From NCBI GenBank assembly GCA_903813345.2, contig CAIIXF020000008.1, forward strand, positions 20,380,822 through 20,444,821: DNA of 64,000 bases, written 5' to 3'. Made by a program: the position numbers and the translations under genes. Within the stretch, counting starts at the first letter, position 1, and every line of letters starts with the position of its first letter. Origin of the DNA: Owenia fusiformis. Its lineage: Eukaryota; Annelida; Polychaeta; Sabellida; Oweniidae. The notes under the pieces are model-generated. The model was not told the origin of the DNA. It saw only the letters and a list, made by a program, of their open reading frames with translations, and made no database searches. Positions 23,150-34,358 of the stretch are shown here, in pieces.

Positions 23150-24860
23150 TTTCATTAATTTGCTCTATAAATTCAGGGCCGTCAGATGGGGGGGGGGTGC
23201 GATGGGTGCGACCGCACCCCCCTTTGTCACCCCCCAAAAAAGATTTGAAAAAAATATTTTTTTTTTGTAATTTTTTTTTCATTGACTCATATACTTTGAA
23301 AGTACCCAGAAAGCACCAAATAGCATCTTAAAATTGTAAAATTTTCTAGGGGTATTGGCCACCCCTCACACCCCCCACAAAACAATGGAAACGTTCCAAA
23401 TTTATTTTAGTGTTTTGTCTCAGACACTTTTAAATTGCCCAGACATCGTCAAATAGCTCCTTGTTATAGTTAGTGTTTCTGGGGGACTTGCGCCCCCTCT
23501 TGCATCTTGCACTTGCATAGCCCCCCCCCCCCCCCTCTGGCGCCCCCCCCCCCCTTGACCCCCCCCCCCAAAAAAAAATTGTGATTTTCTCAAATTCTTT
23601 AATTGACTCATACACTTTGAAAGTGCCCAGAAAGCACCAAATAGCGTCGTAAAAATTTAAAATTTTCCAGGGGGAGTGGGCCACCCCTCACACCCAAAAC
23701 AAAACAATGGAAAAGTTCTGAATTTGTTTTATGTATTGTCTCAGACACTTTTAAATTGCCCAGACATCATCAAATAGCTCCTTGGAAGACTAACACTTAC
23801 TTGCCCTCTGGCATCCCCACTCCACCTCCCCCTCTGGCAGCCACCCCCCCCCCTTAAACCCCCCCCCCCCAAAAAAAAGAGATTTTTCAAATTTTCTTGG
23901 GAAATAGGCACTTTTAGGCACAGACACTTTTAAAGTGCCCAAACTTCATCGAATAGCACCTTGATATTGTAAATTTTGATATGGGGGACAAACACTTGCT
24001 CCCCCTCTGGCACCCCAGCCCCACCTCCCCCTCTGGCACCCCTCCCCCCCCCCCTTTGACACCCCCAAAATTTGAAAAAAATTGAGATTGTTTTTCAATG
24101 TTTTTATTGGCTAATACACTTTAAAAGTGCCCAGAAGCACCAAATATCATCTTTAAATTGTAAAATTTTCTAGGAGAGTTAGCCACCCTTAACATCCCCC
24201 ACAAAACAAAAGAAAATATTCTGAATTTCATGTATTGTCTCAGACATTTTTTAAGTGCCCAGACATCATCAAATAGCACCTTGATATGGTCAATGTTTCT
24301 GGGGGACAACCCCTTGCTCTCCTACTGGCACCCCACCCCACTTCACCCTCTCATTCTCTTTGACACCCCAAAAGAATTTGAAACTGAAAAATTCACATTT
24401 TTCTTATTGACTCATAACGCACAGGAGTACCAGATGGTTGCAAATTCGCTCCAAATACAACCAAATTTCAAAATTTTCCTGAGGGAGAACCCCCAGACCG
24501 CCCTGAATGCTAGGTTTTTTATTCACTCCACTCTTATTCCCGTGGTGGTGGCGTACTACTTAGAAACTTACACTTTGAAAGTGCCCAGAAAGCACCAAAT
24601 AGCATCTCAAAACTGTAAAATTTTCTAGGGGGAGTGGACCGCTCCTTATAACCCCCACAAAACAATTGGAACGTTCGGAAGTTGCATTTGTTAATATAGG
24701 GAGTAACTGACCCCCCCCCCCCTCTGTCTTACGTGATTTGATTTACGCGGCAAAAAAAAGACAATTTTATATTCTCTTTAGTAAGCTAAAAACCGCACCC
24801 CCCTTGGAGAAAAGTGTCTTACGGGCCTGTAAATACTATACTGTATACTATAAATGCACA
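23150..24860. repeat. degenerate C-rich tandem array, ~320-bp unit
   Basis: The phrase CACTTTGAAAGTGCCCAGAA with AGCACCAAATAGCATC recurs near 23290, 23615, 24120 and 24570. Each is followed by CACCCC-type blocks, CAAAACAATGGAA and a second phrase TCTCAGACACTTTTAAATTG. Runs of 8-16 C separate the blocks. Spacing is about 320 bp for the first two copies and irregular afterwards. Open frames here are chance products. A short TGCGATGGGTGCGACCGCAC motif opens the array. Confidence 0.75.
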
Positions 24861-25676
24861 ATTGCAATTAATTAAGAACAAATAGGACCTACAAAAATAT
24901 TGATTTCCAAAAATATTGATCAAAATCTATGGTTTTCAAAATTATAAGTGCTTATAAGTGATTATGGATTACGATACAAGGTCTGTCAAATCACATTCCT
25001 TTTTATAATTAGAAATAGGCACGAATAGTATCTATAAATGAATTTCTCATGAAATTGGCTCTTATCAAATATTCTCCTCCAGCTGTTATTGTATTCTGAA
25101 AAATTACACCAGTTGTTACATATTGTTATACCTAAAATCGTTTCTATGATATTTCTAAAGTTAGGGATGTTATTGCCAGATAAAAACCCAATAACAATAT
25201 GTTGATACCCAATATCAAATTTTAATTGTGTACAAGTTAATTCATTTATATTTCGTTTGAGAAGTCTGAATTTTAAAGATATTATAAAAGAATTCAGCTT
25301 TTTTTTTATTTTGTATATCTACAAAATGATTTTAATTATTTCAACAAATGAATTGTACGACTAGTAACCTAAATGCGTCGTAAAAAATAAGTGTATAGCT
25401 TTAATTTCACACGTACACATACGCTCGTAGCTACATAGGCAAGGTGTGTCAATTCCAACCAATCCACCGTTTTTCATATAACTTTTATATCACCAACCAC
25501 CGCATTCAAGGTTACTCTTTATGCTGTTGTCAAGGTGACAACTTGAGTCTATATTGAAATTGATGCTTTGCAAACTTGACCCTTGCAACATGTTTCATTG
25601 AAAATATGTACTTTTAGTGATTTCTTTTAAGTGACATGGTAGAGAATATTTAACAATGTGTGAAAAAAATAATTAA

Positions 25677-25802
25677 AGCCCAGGACTCAATGCATTGTGG
25701 CGTTGTTTCCTAAAATTAACACTCGATGCTGCGCATCTCGTGCACATTGGAAAGAAACACTTTCAAGGAATGGTCATTCCATATTGCACTGAGTCCAGGG
25801 CT
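25677..25802. mobile_element. 126-bp MITE, copy 1
   Basis: Ends AGCCCAGGACTCAATGCA and TGCACTGAGTCCAGGGCT are imperfect reverse complements (15 of 18 positions). No coding sequence. It occupies the same relative position as copy 2 in the duplicated block. Confidence 0.7.
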
Positions 25803-26066
25803 ATAATATTTAATTCACACATAGCTAGGTAAGGTGTGTCCGATTTCAGCCAATCCGAGCAGAATATTCACATAATGAACAGTGTGTGAAATATCATTAA
25901 CGCACTTGTTGTGTACAGTTGCTAAGCGATTGAGATTGGAATTGAGTTTTCCAATACTTGACCCTTGCAAAAGGTTTCATTGAAAATATGTTATTTTAGT
26001 GATTTTGTATCTTTTACATGTAGGTGATTTTATAGAAAATATTTTGCAATGGATGAAAAGAATTTA

Positions 26067-26215
26067 AGCCCAAGACTCAATGCATTGTGGCTGCTTCATT
26101 CCACTCAGATATTGTTTCCTAAACCTTGCATTCCCCCTGCGGGGTCATGCAAAGATTTGAAAACAACATCTTCGAGGAATAGTTCAGCACACAATGCACT
26201 TAGCCCAAGGCTTAA
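26067..26215. mobile_element. ~149-bp MITE, copy 2
   Basis: Ends AGCCCAAGACTCAATGCATT and ACAATGCACTTAGCCCAAGG are inverted and related to copy 1. The interior differs by insertion of a CTGCTTCATTCCACTCAGA segment. Confidence 0.65.
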
Positions 26216-26239
26216 ATCCTTAAATAAAAAATAAAAGAT

Positions 26240-27551
26240 TAGATTACGATCGAGACGTCGTAAACGATTTTTGGCTTATTCAAAGACATAACATTTTATA
26301 TTTATCTCTGGTTTAATACTTCGGTTAAGGTTTTAGGATTGGTACATGTACATTAGGGGGCGCTGCTTCATGTGCTCACGTTCATAAAAAGGGCTTCTCG
26401 TCTGGAGAAGCTTTTTGCCATATTTTTGCCAGGTCCTCTATCTTATATGTTTCTAATCAAACAGATACTACAGGCTGTGAATCTCATAATGTTTTTGAGA
26501 AGACCCTTCGGATTTTCCCTAAAGCTACTTTTGAGTTTTTGAGAAATGAAACAAATATTTTGCCAAATTCTGATTTACCGGTCCTTCTTCGTCGTATCTT
26601 CTACTCCAACAGATTACAGGCTGTGGATTGATCCTCCTGAATTTCAGCTGGAAAGCCACTTTGGAGTTTATGAGAAGTGAAACACTTCTGTTGAAATTAA
26701 CCTATATTTGCTTCTTAGAGTCTATTAGAAACGGTGTATCTATCTATTCCTAGACGACATGATAGACGCTATAAACAGAATGGTGAAGGGTTATGATATA
26801 ACCAGCCATGATAAAGGAGATTAAGAGAAGATGTAAGGAAATGTCTTACAGATTATTGGATTATGTAGTATTATTGATAATAAATGAATATTACGCTTGG
26901 TTCTTCCATGGATTCAAGAGAGATTCCCTCACATTTCCAAATCTAAAATGGAAATTTTACGTGATTTTTGCAAAATAAGAGGTGGAACAGAAAAGAATGG
27001 GAGGTTTTGGATCTGCTGTGTATTATCTTTCTAAAATAGAATAAGAATATTGAAAATAAGTAGGGCGTCTTCGGAATAATGCATGGAATAAAACATTGCA
27101 TATTGAAAGTTTGTTCTCGCATACCTTTGATGGAAAATCAATTCTGACAATTTGAATAATAGCCGATATTGAAAAAATACTACAATCGTCTGCTGCAGGA
27201 GTAAACAATAACTGAGATAAATATCAAGGATCAACAAAGTTTAGATCAGATGAACAACTATGAAAACACTGTGTGGACTTGAACAAAGACAATGATGTCG
27301 GACTGCTATGAACTTAATTTTGACCATTTTTCAAAATGAAATAAAAAGAAACTGGGATATTACAAAATACCACCACAGAGCCACAGATGCATGACATTTC
27401 TAAAGGCCATTCATTGTTTCCAGAATCAATATACTAAAATGGTTTAAATCTGAGAAATGAGAAATGTATTTAATTTTATTAAACAACAGAATGAATGGTA
27501 GTTAAAACAAGCTGCGTTATTTAGAATTGTGCAATAAGCAAGCATAAATGT
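26240..27551. other. upstream region of the glycosyltransferase gene
   Basis: No coding exon was recognised. A weak ~180-bp duplication (ACAGGCTGTGAATCTC and ACAGGCTGTGGATTGATC contexts near 26465 and 26615) is visible. An in-frame TAG at 27522 limits upstream extension of the downstream gene. Confidence 0.4.
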
Positions 27552-28937
27552 ATGAAGATGACAAAAGAACTCAGGCGATTCTTTATGTTTGCATCGAGCC
27601 TTGCGCTGATCATTCCTGGATTGGTATGGTACTTCTTTGGGATGTACTCGAATAGTGATATGTATTCGTCAACACGCACTAGATACAGGCCTAGTGTAAC
27701 TAAACACTGGGATGTTCCAGATGATTCTTCCACAAGTTTCATTTCAGTTAATGACACTGGTATTCCAGTTAAAGTTGAAGGAGTATTAAGATATGATGGA
27801 TCACCATCTGAGATATATGACAACAATAACATATCTAGTAGAAAATATACAAATGTAGCATTTACTGGGGTTATAAGTGATTTAATAGCAAAGTTGTTGT
27901 ATAACGTATCAACTGATCACCAAGATATTAACTCTTATGACACGACTGAAGAAGAATCCAGCGCGTATGACAACATTCGTGGAACGCAGACTCAAACTGA
28001 TAATTCCAAACGAGCGAAGAAAAGCTCCTTAATTGCTTCGAAGGAGCCAGAAGTGACTTTGGAAGATTTAGTAAGTGGAGCAGCTTCAAGACCAGATTTA
28101 GTTAGTGAAGCAACTTCAAGACCAGATAACTGCAAGTCATGTTTCCCAGAATCTTCCTATCTTTACATGCCTCCTGAGGTCTGTTCCACAACGTCACCAA
28201 AGTCCCCGTATGTGACACTTTTATTGCTGATCTTCACAACTCATGAAAACAAGGCGCATAGGGACACTTTAAGACGAACTTGGGCAAGTATCGCAGATAA
28301 AAACTCAGCCGAGGTACGATATGTCTTCTTGCTTGGGAAACACAAAGTCCGAACGCTGAATAAAAAGGCATTGGAAGAAGCTAAAAAGTATGGCGATATT
28401 GTGATTAAAGACTTCGATGAAGTTTACAGGAATTTAACATACAAAACAATAGCTGGATTCCAATGGGCGTCGAAATTTTGCTCAAATGCACAATATGTTA
28501 TGAAAACAGACGATGATATGTGGGTGAATACGCCTAAGATCCTAAAGGATTTAGAATCATGGGACATAAAGAATGAGGTTGTAGGGGACTGCTACCAAAC
28601 TGGGGTGCCAAATAGGGATAAGAAATCCAAGTGGTACGCTTCCTTTCGAGAATATCCTAGGTCAACATACCCAGGTTTTTGCTCGGGAACAGGTTACCTC
28701 TCCACCATGAAAGTTGTAAAAGATATTGTAAAAGTATCTCCAAATATTCCATATTTCTATCTCGAGGACGTCTATGTGGCGATATGTATACGAAAATTGG
28801 GTTATACGTTGAGGAAACATTATGGATTTCACAATGCCAAAGTGCTATTTGATCAATGTTTGTATCATGAAATCATCATCACTAGTCATTATGTTACGCT
28901 GGAAGAAGTGGAGGCAGCTTGGAACGCCATATGTTGA
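27552..28937 (+). CDS. beta-1,3-galactosyltransferase-like protein (GT31 family), intron-less
   Basis: Encodes 461 residues in one exon. The layout is type II Golgi: short basic N-terminus, signal-anchor helix (FMFASSLALIIPGLVWYFF, about 11-29), a long stem to about 195, then the GT31 catalytic domain. Family motifs appear in order: RRTWA (241-245), DFDEVYRNLTYKT, YVMKTDDDMWVN with the metal-binding DDD at 320-322, YPGFCSGTGYL, and EDVYVAIC with the acidic pair E405-D406. These enzymes transfer galactose or N-acetylglucosamine from the UDP-sugar in beta-1,3 linkage; donor and acceptor cannot be told from sequence. The usual EDVYVG glycine is alanine here. The stem holds a direct 10-residue repeat (DLVSGAASRP, DLVSEATSRP). 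The ATG at 27552 is chosen because TAG at 27522 closes the frame and the anchor follows at once. Confidence 0.94.
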   Translation: MKMTKELRRFFMFASSLALIIPGLVWYFFGMYSNSDMYSSTRTRYRPSVTKHWDVPDDSSTSFISVNDTGIPVKVEGVLRYDGSPSEIYDNNNISSRKYTNVAFTGVISDLIAKLLYNVSTDHQDINSYDTTEEESSAYDNIRGTQTQTDNSKRAKKSSLIASKEPEVTLEDLVSGAASRPDLVSEATSRPDNCKSCFPESSYLYMPPEVCSTTSPKSPYVTLLLLIFTTHENKAHRDTLRRTWASIADKNSAEVRYVFLLGKHKVRTLNKKALEEAKKYGDIVIKDFDEVYRNLTYKTIAGFQWASKFCSNAQYVMKTDDDMWVNTPKILKDLESWDIKNEVVGDCYQTGVPNRDKKSKWYASFREYPRSTYPGFCSGTGYLSTMKVVKDIVKVSPNIPYFYLEDVYVAICIRKLGYTLRKHYGFHNAKVLFDQCLYHEIIITSHYVTLEEVEAAWNAIC

Positions 28938-29680
28938 TATATAAACGCTGGGTTTGATGTCATTATTTGAAAGGATAACGGTTTAACATTTCATTTTGCA
29001 AGGTTGAACCCATATTTTAAGACATAAATCAAAAACCCATATACGTATTTCTATTATTTTGTATCATTCCTGTCTGGTTGTAAATTATTTACATAAAACC
29101 AACACTCATGAAATATTACACCAATGTATTCAAAACATTACAGAGAACCACGAGTTGTTTGTAAAATGAATCGGGGGAGTTTTTTCATGCATTTTGCTTG
29201 TGTTTTTCATCTGAAACATCAATACACTTTAAAACATTTTATTGACTATAAGATTGCACCATATAATCCCAAAAAAATATTTCTCAAATATTTCTCATTT
29301 TCAAGGATTATCTATGGATTAACAATCAGGTATTTTTATTTTTACAAATGTTTTTGAATAACATAAATGCTGTTTTAAATAGTTTCATGTATAGTGTACC
29401 ATCAATTTCTCAAATTGTGTAAATGGTCATCGTGGTAAGCCACGCCCTCTCCATCTCTATCCTTCTGGATGCAGCAGAGAGAGATGCTATGAGTATCAGA
29501 ATGGTAAATGGTACCTATTCCCTAGTCCCTAGAATTTTCTCTTTGGGGAATTTCCCATAGTAATCCAATGGTATAGTTCCAAGCAGATTTTGAGATAACA
29601 GGAAAGTTTATCATTAATACACACATTTTGGGTTGTATAAACCAAAACAACCCAATAAGGTGAAAAAACTCCCCCCAATT
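28938..29680. other. 3' flank of the glycosyltransferase gene
   Basis: AT-rich, probable 3' UTR and intergenic DNA. GGGGGAGTTTTTTCATG near 29174 is roughly inverse to GAAAAAACTCCCCCC near 29662. No gene was recognised. Confidence 0.4.
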
Positions 29681-30339
29681 CATGAAAACCCTCCCGATTC
29701 ATTGTACAGACACCTCAAGGTCTTCTTATCTCCTTTGGTTCCATAAGACACAGAGCCAAGCATCTGTGAAAGAGACCAATGAATGTACAGTTTGATGGTG
29801 CCCAGATCGAAATTGCCCCCAAAGTAGCTAGCTCTAGCTACCATGGCCCAGGAAGCTTGAACATGAAATAAATGCTAGGTTCAGTCGAACCACAACTATT
29901 TTACAAAATAATCATTGATTTCATCATCATCATGAATAAAATTGTGTCGTTCCAGCTGCTGAAATAAAACAAAGAATTAAGTAATAAAATACAACGTCAG
30001 ATACTGTACGTAATCGTTACAGTTTTCAAGCATAAATGCTAAATTAGAGCAACGGAAATAAGCGGCTTTACATTAATTTTTCGCCTGCACTTGAAAATCT
30101 TTTGAAATGATAGGATACCATAAGCATCTCTCGCGAATTCCTTCATCCACAGATTTGATAGATATGATATTGCAGACTTATAGTTATGCATGACCTGGAA
30201 CATCGTATTATGTCGACAATAAATATTCTTTAATTAATATTCACTGGTTATTTATAGTCTTTATTTAATAGGCCATATATGCAAGACGATATCGTTATTT
30301 CTATGGTGTAATAAGATTCAGAGATCGCAATAAAAATGC
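29681..30339. repeat. recent direct duplication, left copy
   Basis: About 659 bp match 30672-31319 with only scattered differences in the same orientation, starting CATGAAAACCCTCCCGATTC. The block contains GTAGCTAGCTCTAGCTACCATG and an AATAAA at 29867-29872, but no protein-coding frame. Confidence 0.9.
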
Positions 30340-30671
30340 CATCATCATACTAGTCTAGGCTCTTCGTTTTTTTTGTTCGAAACAATGAAGAAATCAAGCC
30401 ATTATGATTTGATGAATATATTGATTGTTTGAAATAAACAAAAACCACCCGAGCAAGTTTGTCGGTCACTTTTTGTCCCTGAAAATTATGTTTTGCCCCC
30501 ACCCCCAGGGGGTAGCAGGGAGTAAAAAATTATTTCAAGAAAAGCTTTTCATATAATAACATAAAATTAGTTGATTCAAGAAGTAAATACTGTATATCAG
30601 AAAGCGGTTTTAGTAAAATCAATAATTTAATTATCTAATGTTCAGTAATTAACAATATTGGTAACATGATT

Positions 30672-31319
30672 CACGAAAACCCTCCCGATTCATTGTACAG
30701 ACACATCAAGGTCTTCTTATCTCTTTTGGTTCCATAAGACACAGAGCCAAGCATCTGTGAAAGAGACCAATGAATGTACAGTTTGATGGTGCCAAGATCG
30801 AAATTGCCCCCAAAGTAGCTAGCTCTAGCTACCATGGCCCAGGAAGCTTGAACATGAAATAAATGCTAGGTTCAGTCGAACCACAACTATTTTACAAAAT
30901 AATCATTGATTTCATCATCATCATGAATATAATTGTGTCGTTCCAGCTGCTGGAATAAAACAAAGAATTAAGTAATAAAATACAACGTCAAATACTGTAC
31001 GTAATCGTTACAGTTTTCAAGCACAAATGCTAAATTAGAGCAACGGAAATAAGCGGCTTTACATTAATTTTTCGCCTGCACTTGAAAATCTTTTGAAATG
31101 ATAGGATATCATAAGCATCTCTCGCGAATTCCTTCATCCACAGATTTAATAGATATGATATTGCAGACTTATCGTTATGCATGACCTGGAACATCTTATG
31201 TCGACAATAAATATTCTTTAATTAATATTCACTGGTTATTTATAGTCTTTGTTCAATACCATATATGCAAGACGATATCGTTATTTCTATGGTGCAATAA
31301 GATTCAGAAATAAAAACGC
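30672..31319. repeat. recent direct duplication, right copy
   Basis: Matches 29681-30339 at an offset of about 991 bp. Small differences include loss of a few bases near 31192 and 31257. The ~330 bp between the copies contains a C-rich patch and no gene. Confidence 0.9.
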
Positions 31320-31519
31320 ACTACAATAAACAATACACTTTTTGACTCAGACTGAAACATCTCAGTAGTTCTCGCACTCCATGGCCAACAAAGTATTATT
31401 CAGACGGTAACATATAAAGACTGCAATTAGTTGAAATGATGTGTCTTGGAAGAAGCTAAATTCAACATGAAACTCGGTGCAAGGTCAACATTTGAACTGC
31501 ACATAATTTTGATATAAAA

Positions 31520-32550
31520 CTAAACACTCTTGAATCCATCTGTAATGACTGGAAACTTGAAATTAACATTGATAAAACAAAAATCATGAAATTCTGGAAA
31601 TGTGACAAAGTTCGTCAAGAACGGTTTCAAATAAATGGTAACCCTACTATCACACCAAACTAGTTCTCACTACGTTCTCGAAAACGGGCTTAAACTGTGC
31701 ACGAACGGATTTGACGTACTAAGAACCCACTAAAAACCGTATGGGATCTGTTTACAAACTTCATGAAACTACTAGAACGAGTAGGTCCTCCAGCATGCTC
31801 AAAATTTTCTGGTGATCGTCAAAACGTTGCCGAATCGGTTTTAAACTGTGTGCGAACTGAATGAACGTTGCTACAACGTTCTACGGTCTGTTTACGAACT
31901 TTATGGACTTTCCCGGACGGGGTATGTGATTTCGAATTTTGAATCGATTCAAAATTCGATGGCGACCATACCGTTCTGTAATCAGGTCATGATGACCTTC
32001 TAGACTAAGGGACAGTTTATACTACGTTGCACACCGACGTGATGCGACCTGAACGAACTGCGAATGAGATGGACGTATTGAAGACTGTTTATGAACGAAG
32101 TAGCTAATTATTTTAGACATATATCTCGACCGCAGCCAGATTGAGCCCGTTTTACGACATTTTCGTAGGACTGGCAAGAACGGGTAAGAACTAGTTTGGT
32201 GTGATAGGGGGTAAGAATATACAAAATGTTCAAAATTATACAATTTAGGAATTGTCTTGAGTGCTTCTGGATCTTTTAAACCGGCCCAGCAAGACATAAA
32301 AGAAAAGGCAAATAAAGCCATGTTTAAAGTTCAAATTGACAAGCGGCACAGAGATGAAATCTTCACTGAAATTGAAATTGTATGATCAACCTATCTAACC
32401 TACCCGTCCCTTTATACGTTTCGGAAATATGGTGTAATGATATTTATACCAAGCGTGACTGCCTAGCTAATCGAGATATTGAACAGAAATACGAAAGTGC
32501 TTCAATTGAAAACAGTCATATTCAGTTCCAAAAATGTGTTCTCAGGGTTC
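31520..32550 (+). pseudogene. broken LINE reverse transcriptase fragment
   Basis: Reading through a frameshift and a MITE insertion, the left part gives LEINIDKTKIMKFWK and FQINGNP. The right part gives LSASGSFKPAQQDIKEKANK and AMFKVQIDKR, then further on VSEIWCND and IQFQKCVLRVHR. These are the C-terminal reverse transcriptase landmarks of non-LTR retrotransposons: the DKTK segment, the YLGI-SxxGxF region (damaged here) and the LxFxKxxLxV helix. Stops and frameshifts are present, so it is inactive. The clade is not certain (Jockey/CR1-like or RTE-like). Confidence 0.75.
31647..32208. mobile_element. 562-bp MITE inside the LINE fragment
   Basis: The ends CTATCACACCAAACTAGTTC plus T and their exact inverse form 21-bp terminal inverted repeats. 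Self-complementarity is patchy inside (ACGAACGGA/TTTACGAAC-type segments). It splits the reverse transcriptase sequence between the QINGNP and VRIYKM segments. No clear target duplication. Confidence 0.8.
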
Positions 32551-32552
32551 AT

Positions 32553-33724
32553 AGGCTCTTTTCTTCCTTTATCATCACTGGTCATATTTTCATTGGTTAT
32601 GGGGGGGGGGTGCGATCGCACCATCGAACCCCCTCCTGGCTACGCCTATGACATTGTAAGACGATTTGAAAAACATGACAAATCAATCTTACTCTATTTT
32701 CAATAGTTCATATGTCGTGAATTGTTTTGATTATGATTTAAATCTGTAAATGGCTATCGTTACTTTAGTAGAGAGGTGACGTGTGTTAATTTACATGATG
32801 CAACGTGTACGATAGCCTTGCCCATGTCGGTATTTTTTTACTTATCTGTTTTTGAATTATTATAATAGAAATCAAGATAGTAAAAGAGAGTGTTATGCGG
32901 TAAACACGATACAAAAATATGTCATATTCCGCAACGAATATGGCATATTCACTTGCGGTGTATGACAGATTCACCTGCGGTATATGGCATACACACTAAC
33001 CAATGAGAACGTGATGTGGAAGTACGCAATTGTCAATTGCATCGATTGAACGAACAAGTAAAACGTTATAGATTATTATAATGATTATTGAATCAACAGT
33101 ACTGTGTATCGAATATATTACCTTATCAGAAGTATCAGTCACCAATCTCGCGTAATAAACTTACTCAATCAATCCAGGATTCATATATTAGTACTCGACG
33201 CACTAAATATATTGCTAATCCAGCGTATAGTTTTACATTTAGAGTCGATTCTCGCAACCAATCAAACCAACGCTTTCTGTATCACGTTTTCACCTGCGGT
33301 ATATGTCATATTCACCTGCGGTATATGGCATATTCCGCAAGTGAGTATGACATATTCCGCAGGTGAGTATCGGGTATTCACTGAAATCAATGTATCGCAT
33401 ATTCACTGCGGAATATCGCATACTCACTTGCGGAATATGCCATATACCGCAGGTGAGTATGGCATATTCACCTGTATCACAAATACCGCGCAACCATGAA
33501 TGTATGCCATATACCGCGTAACAAGAGACCGACTTGGGCAAGGCTGCGTGTACGATTTTGATTAGTTATCATAATTTAAGTTATCCCGATTTTCGACGAA
33601 ACGTCCACTGTAGTGTAAATTGTTACGTCTTACAATGTCGTAGGCGTAGCCAGGAGGGATAGCACCCCCCCCCCCCCATAACCAATGAAAATATGACCAC
33701 GACGATAGAGGAAGAAAAGAGCCT
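32553..33724. mobile_element. 1.17-kb inverted-repeat element
   Basis: The outer arms 32553-32672 and 33617-33724 are inverse: AGGCTCTTTTCTTCC, ATTTTCATTGGTTATGG, a G or C run, GGCTACGCCTA-type, then ACATTGTAAGACG. Further in, ACGATAGCCTTGCCCATGTC at about 32810 faces ACTTGGGCAAGGCTG at about 33532. A TATGCCATA-rich element (32892-33522) is nested inside. The outer arm contains TGCGATCGCACC. It begins where the LINE helix motif ends, which suggests insertion into the LINE. Confidence 0.75.
32892..33522. mobile_element. GTTACGCGG/TATGCCATA element, copy 1
   Basis: Bounded by GTTATGCGGTAAACACGATA and an inverse ending CCGCGTAAC. Within it, short self-complementary phrases such as GGTATATGGCATATTC and CCGCAGGTGAGTATG recur on both strands. 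Between the two groups of phrases lies about 250 bp of ordinary sequence. Related to 35384-36100. Confidence 0.75.
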
Positions 33725-34358
33725 TAAAATGCTTTTTTTTAAGCTTCTAGCTCAATTTTGAAGGATGTTACATACACTTTTGTAATTTCAAAACAAATCT
33801 TACGTTTTCTAACTGATCTAATTATGTTATATGTTCGTATTTTTCGTTTTTGGGGTACCCGTTTTTTCGACCGGGTACGGGTACCAAGTTTGAACCCAGC
33901 ATGGAGGATTTACTACCTGGTACCCGGTTTTTTCTACAAACCCATCTGGATTCCAAAAGTTTCACCATGCAAATAAATAAAGCTAAGCTACGATCACAGA
34001 AACTTGTATCACTATGATATGCTTAGATGCAGAGTCTCTATTATATAGCCTATAAGCCAGCATATCAAAACTATACCATATATTAAGGTGCTACCGGAGT
34101 TCCTGTGGCTACGATTGTCAACAACCAAAGTAAATGCTCTAACAACTGCGATATGGGTAATTTTAAAGAATACAGCTTCACTTAGAATGACTTAAACTTT
34201 GTCATCATCAAGAATTGGCTAGAGGGTCTAGAGACTCAGTAGGTTTTGTAGAGATTTTGGCGAAAATGGCCAAATTCCAGTCAAAATCCTCGGGACACAG
34301 GGCCTTTGTCTTAGATTTAGTCAATGATGCAACTCTTAGTAGAAGGTGTGCCATATCA
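33725..34358. other. gene-free stretch
   Basis: No coding similarity. A short self-complementary GGTACC-rich patch (GGGTACCCG, CCGGGTACGGGTACC, CTGGTACCCGG) lies at about 33855-33930. Confidence 0.4.

Larger units (their letters stand above)
25430..26230. repeat. diverged ~390-bp tandem duplication
   Basis: TAGG(C/T)AAGGTGTGTC begins at about 25437 and again near 25825. Both copies continue with CAATCC, ACTTGACCCTTGCAA, TTTCATTGAAAATATG and TTTTAGTGATTT in the same order. Each copy ends in the same small MITE (25677-25802 and 26067-26215). Confidence 0.75.

Noticed and set aside
24230-24628. 132-codon open frame on the plus strand
   Set aside because: It lies inside the C-rich tandem array, changes frame between repeat units and has no recognisable domain.
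33088-33541. several overlapping open frames on both strands
   Set aside because: They arise from palindromic TATGCCATA repeats, which read open on both strands. No family features.
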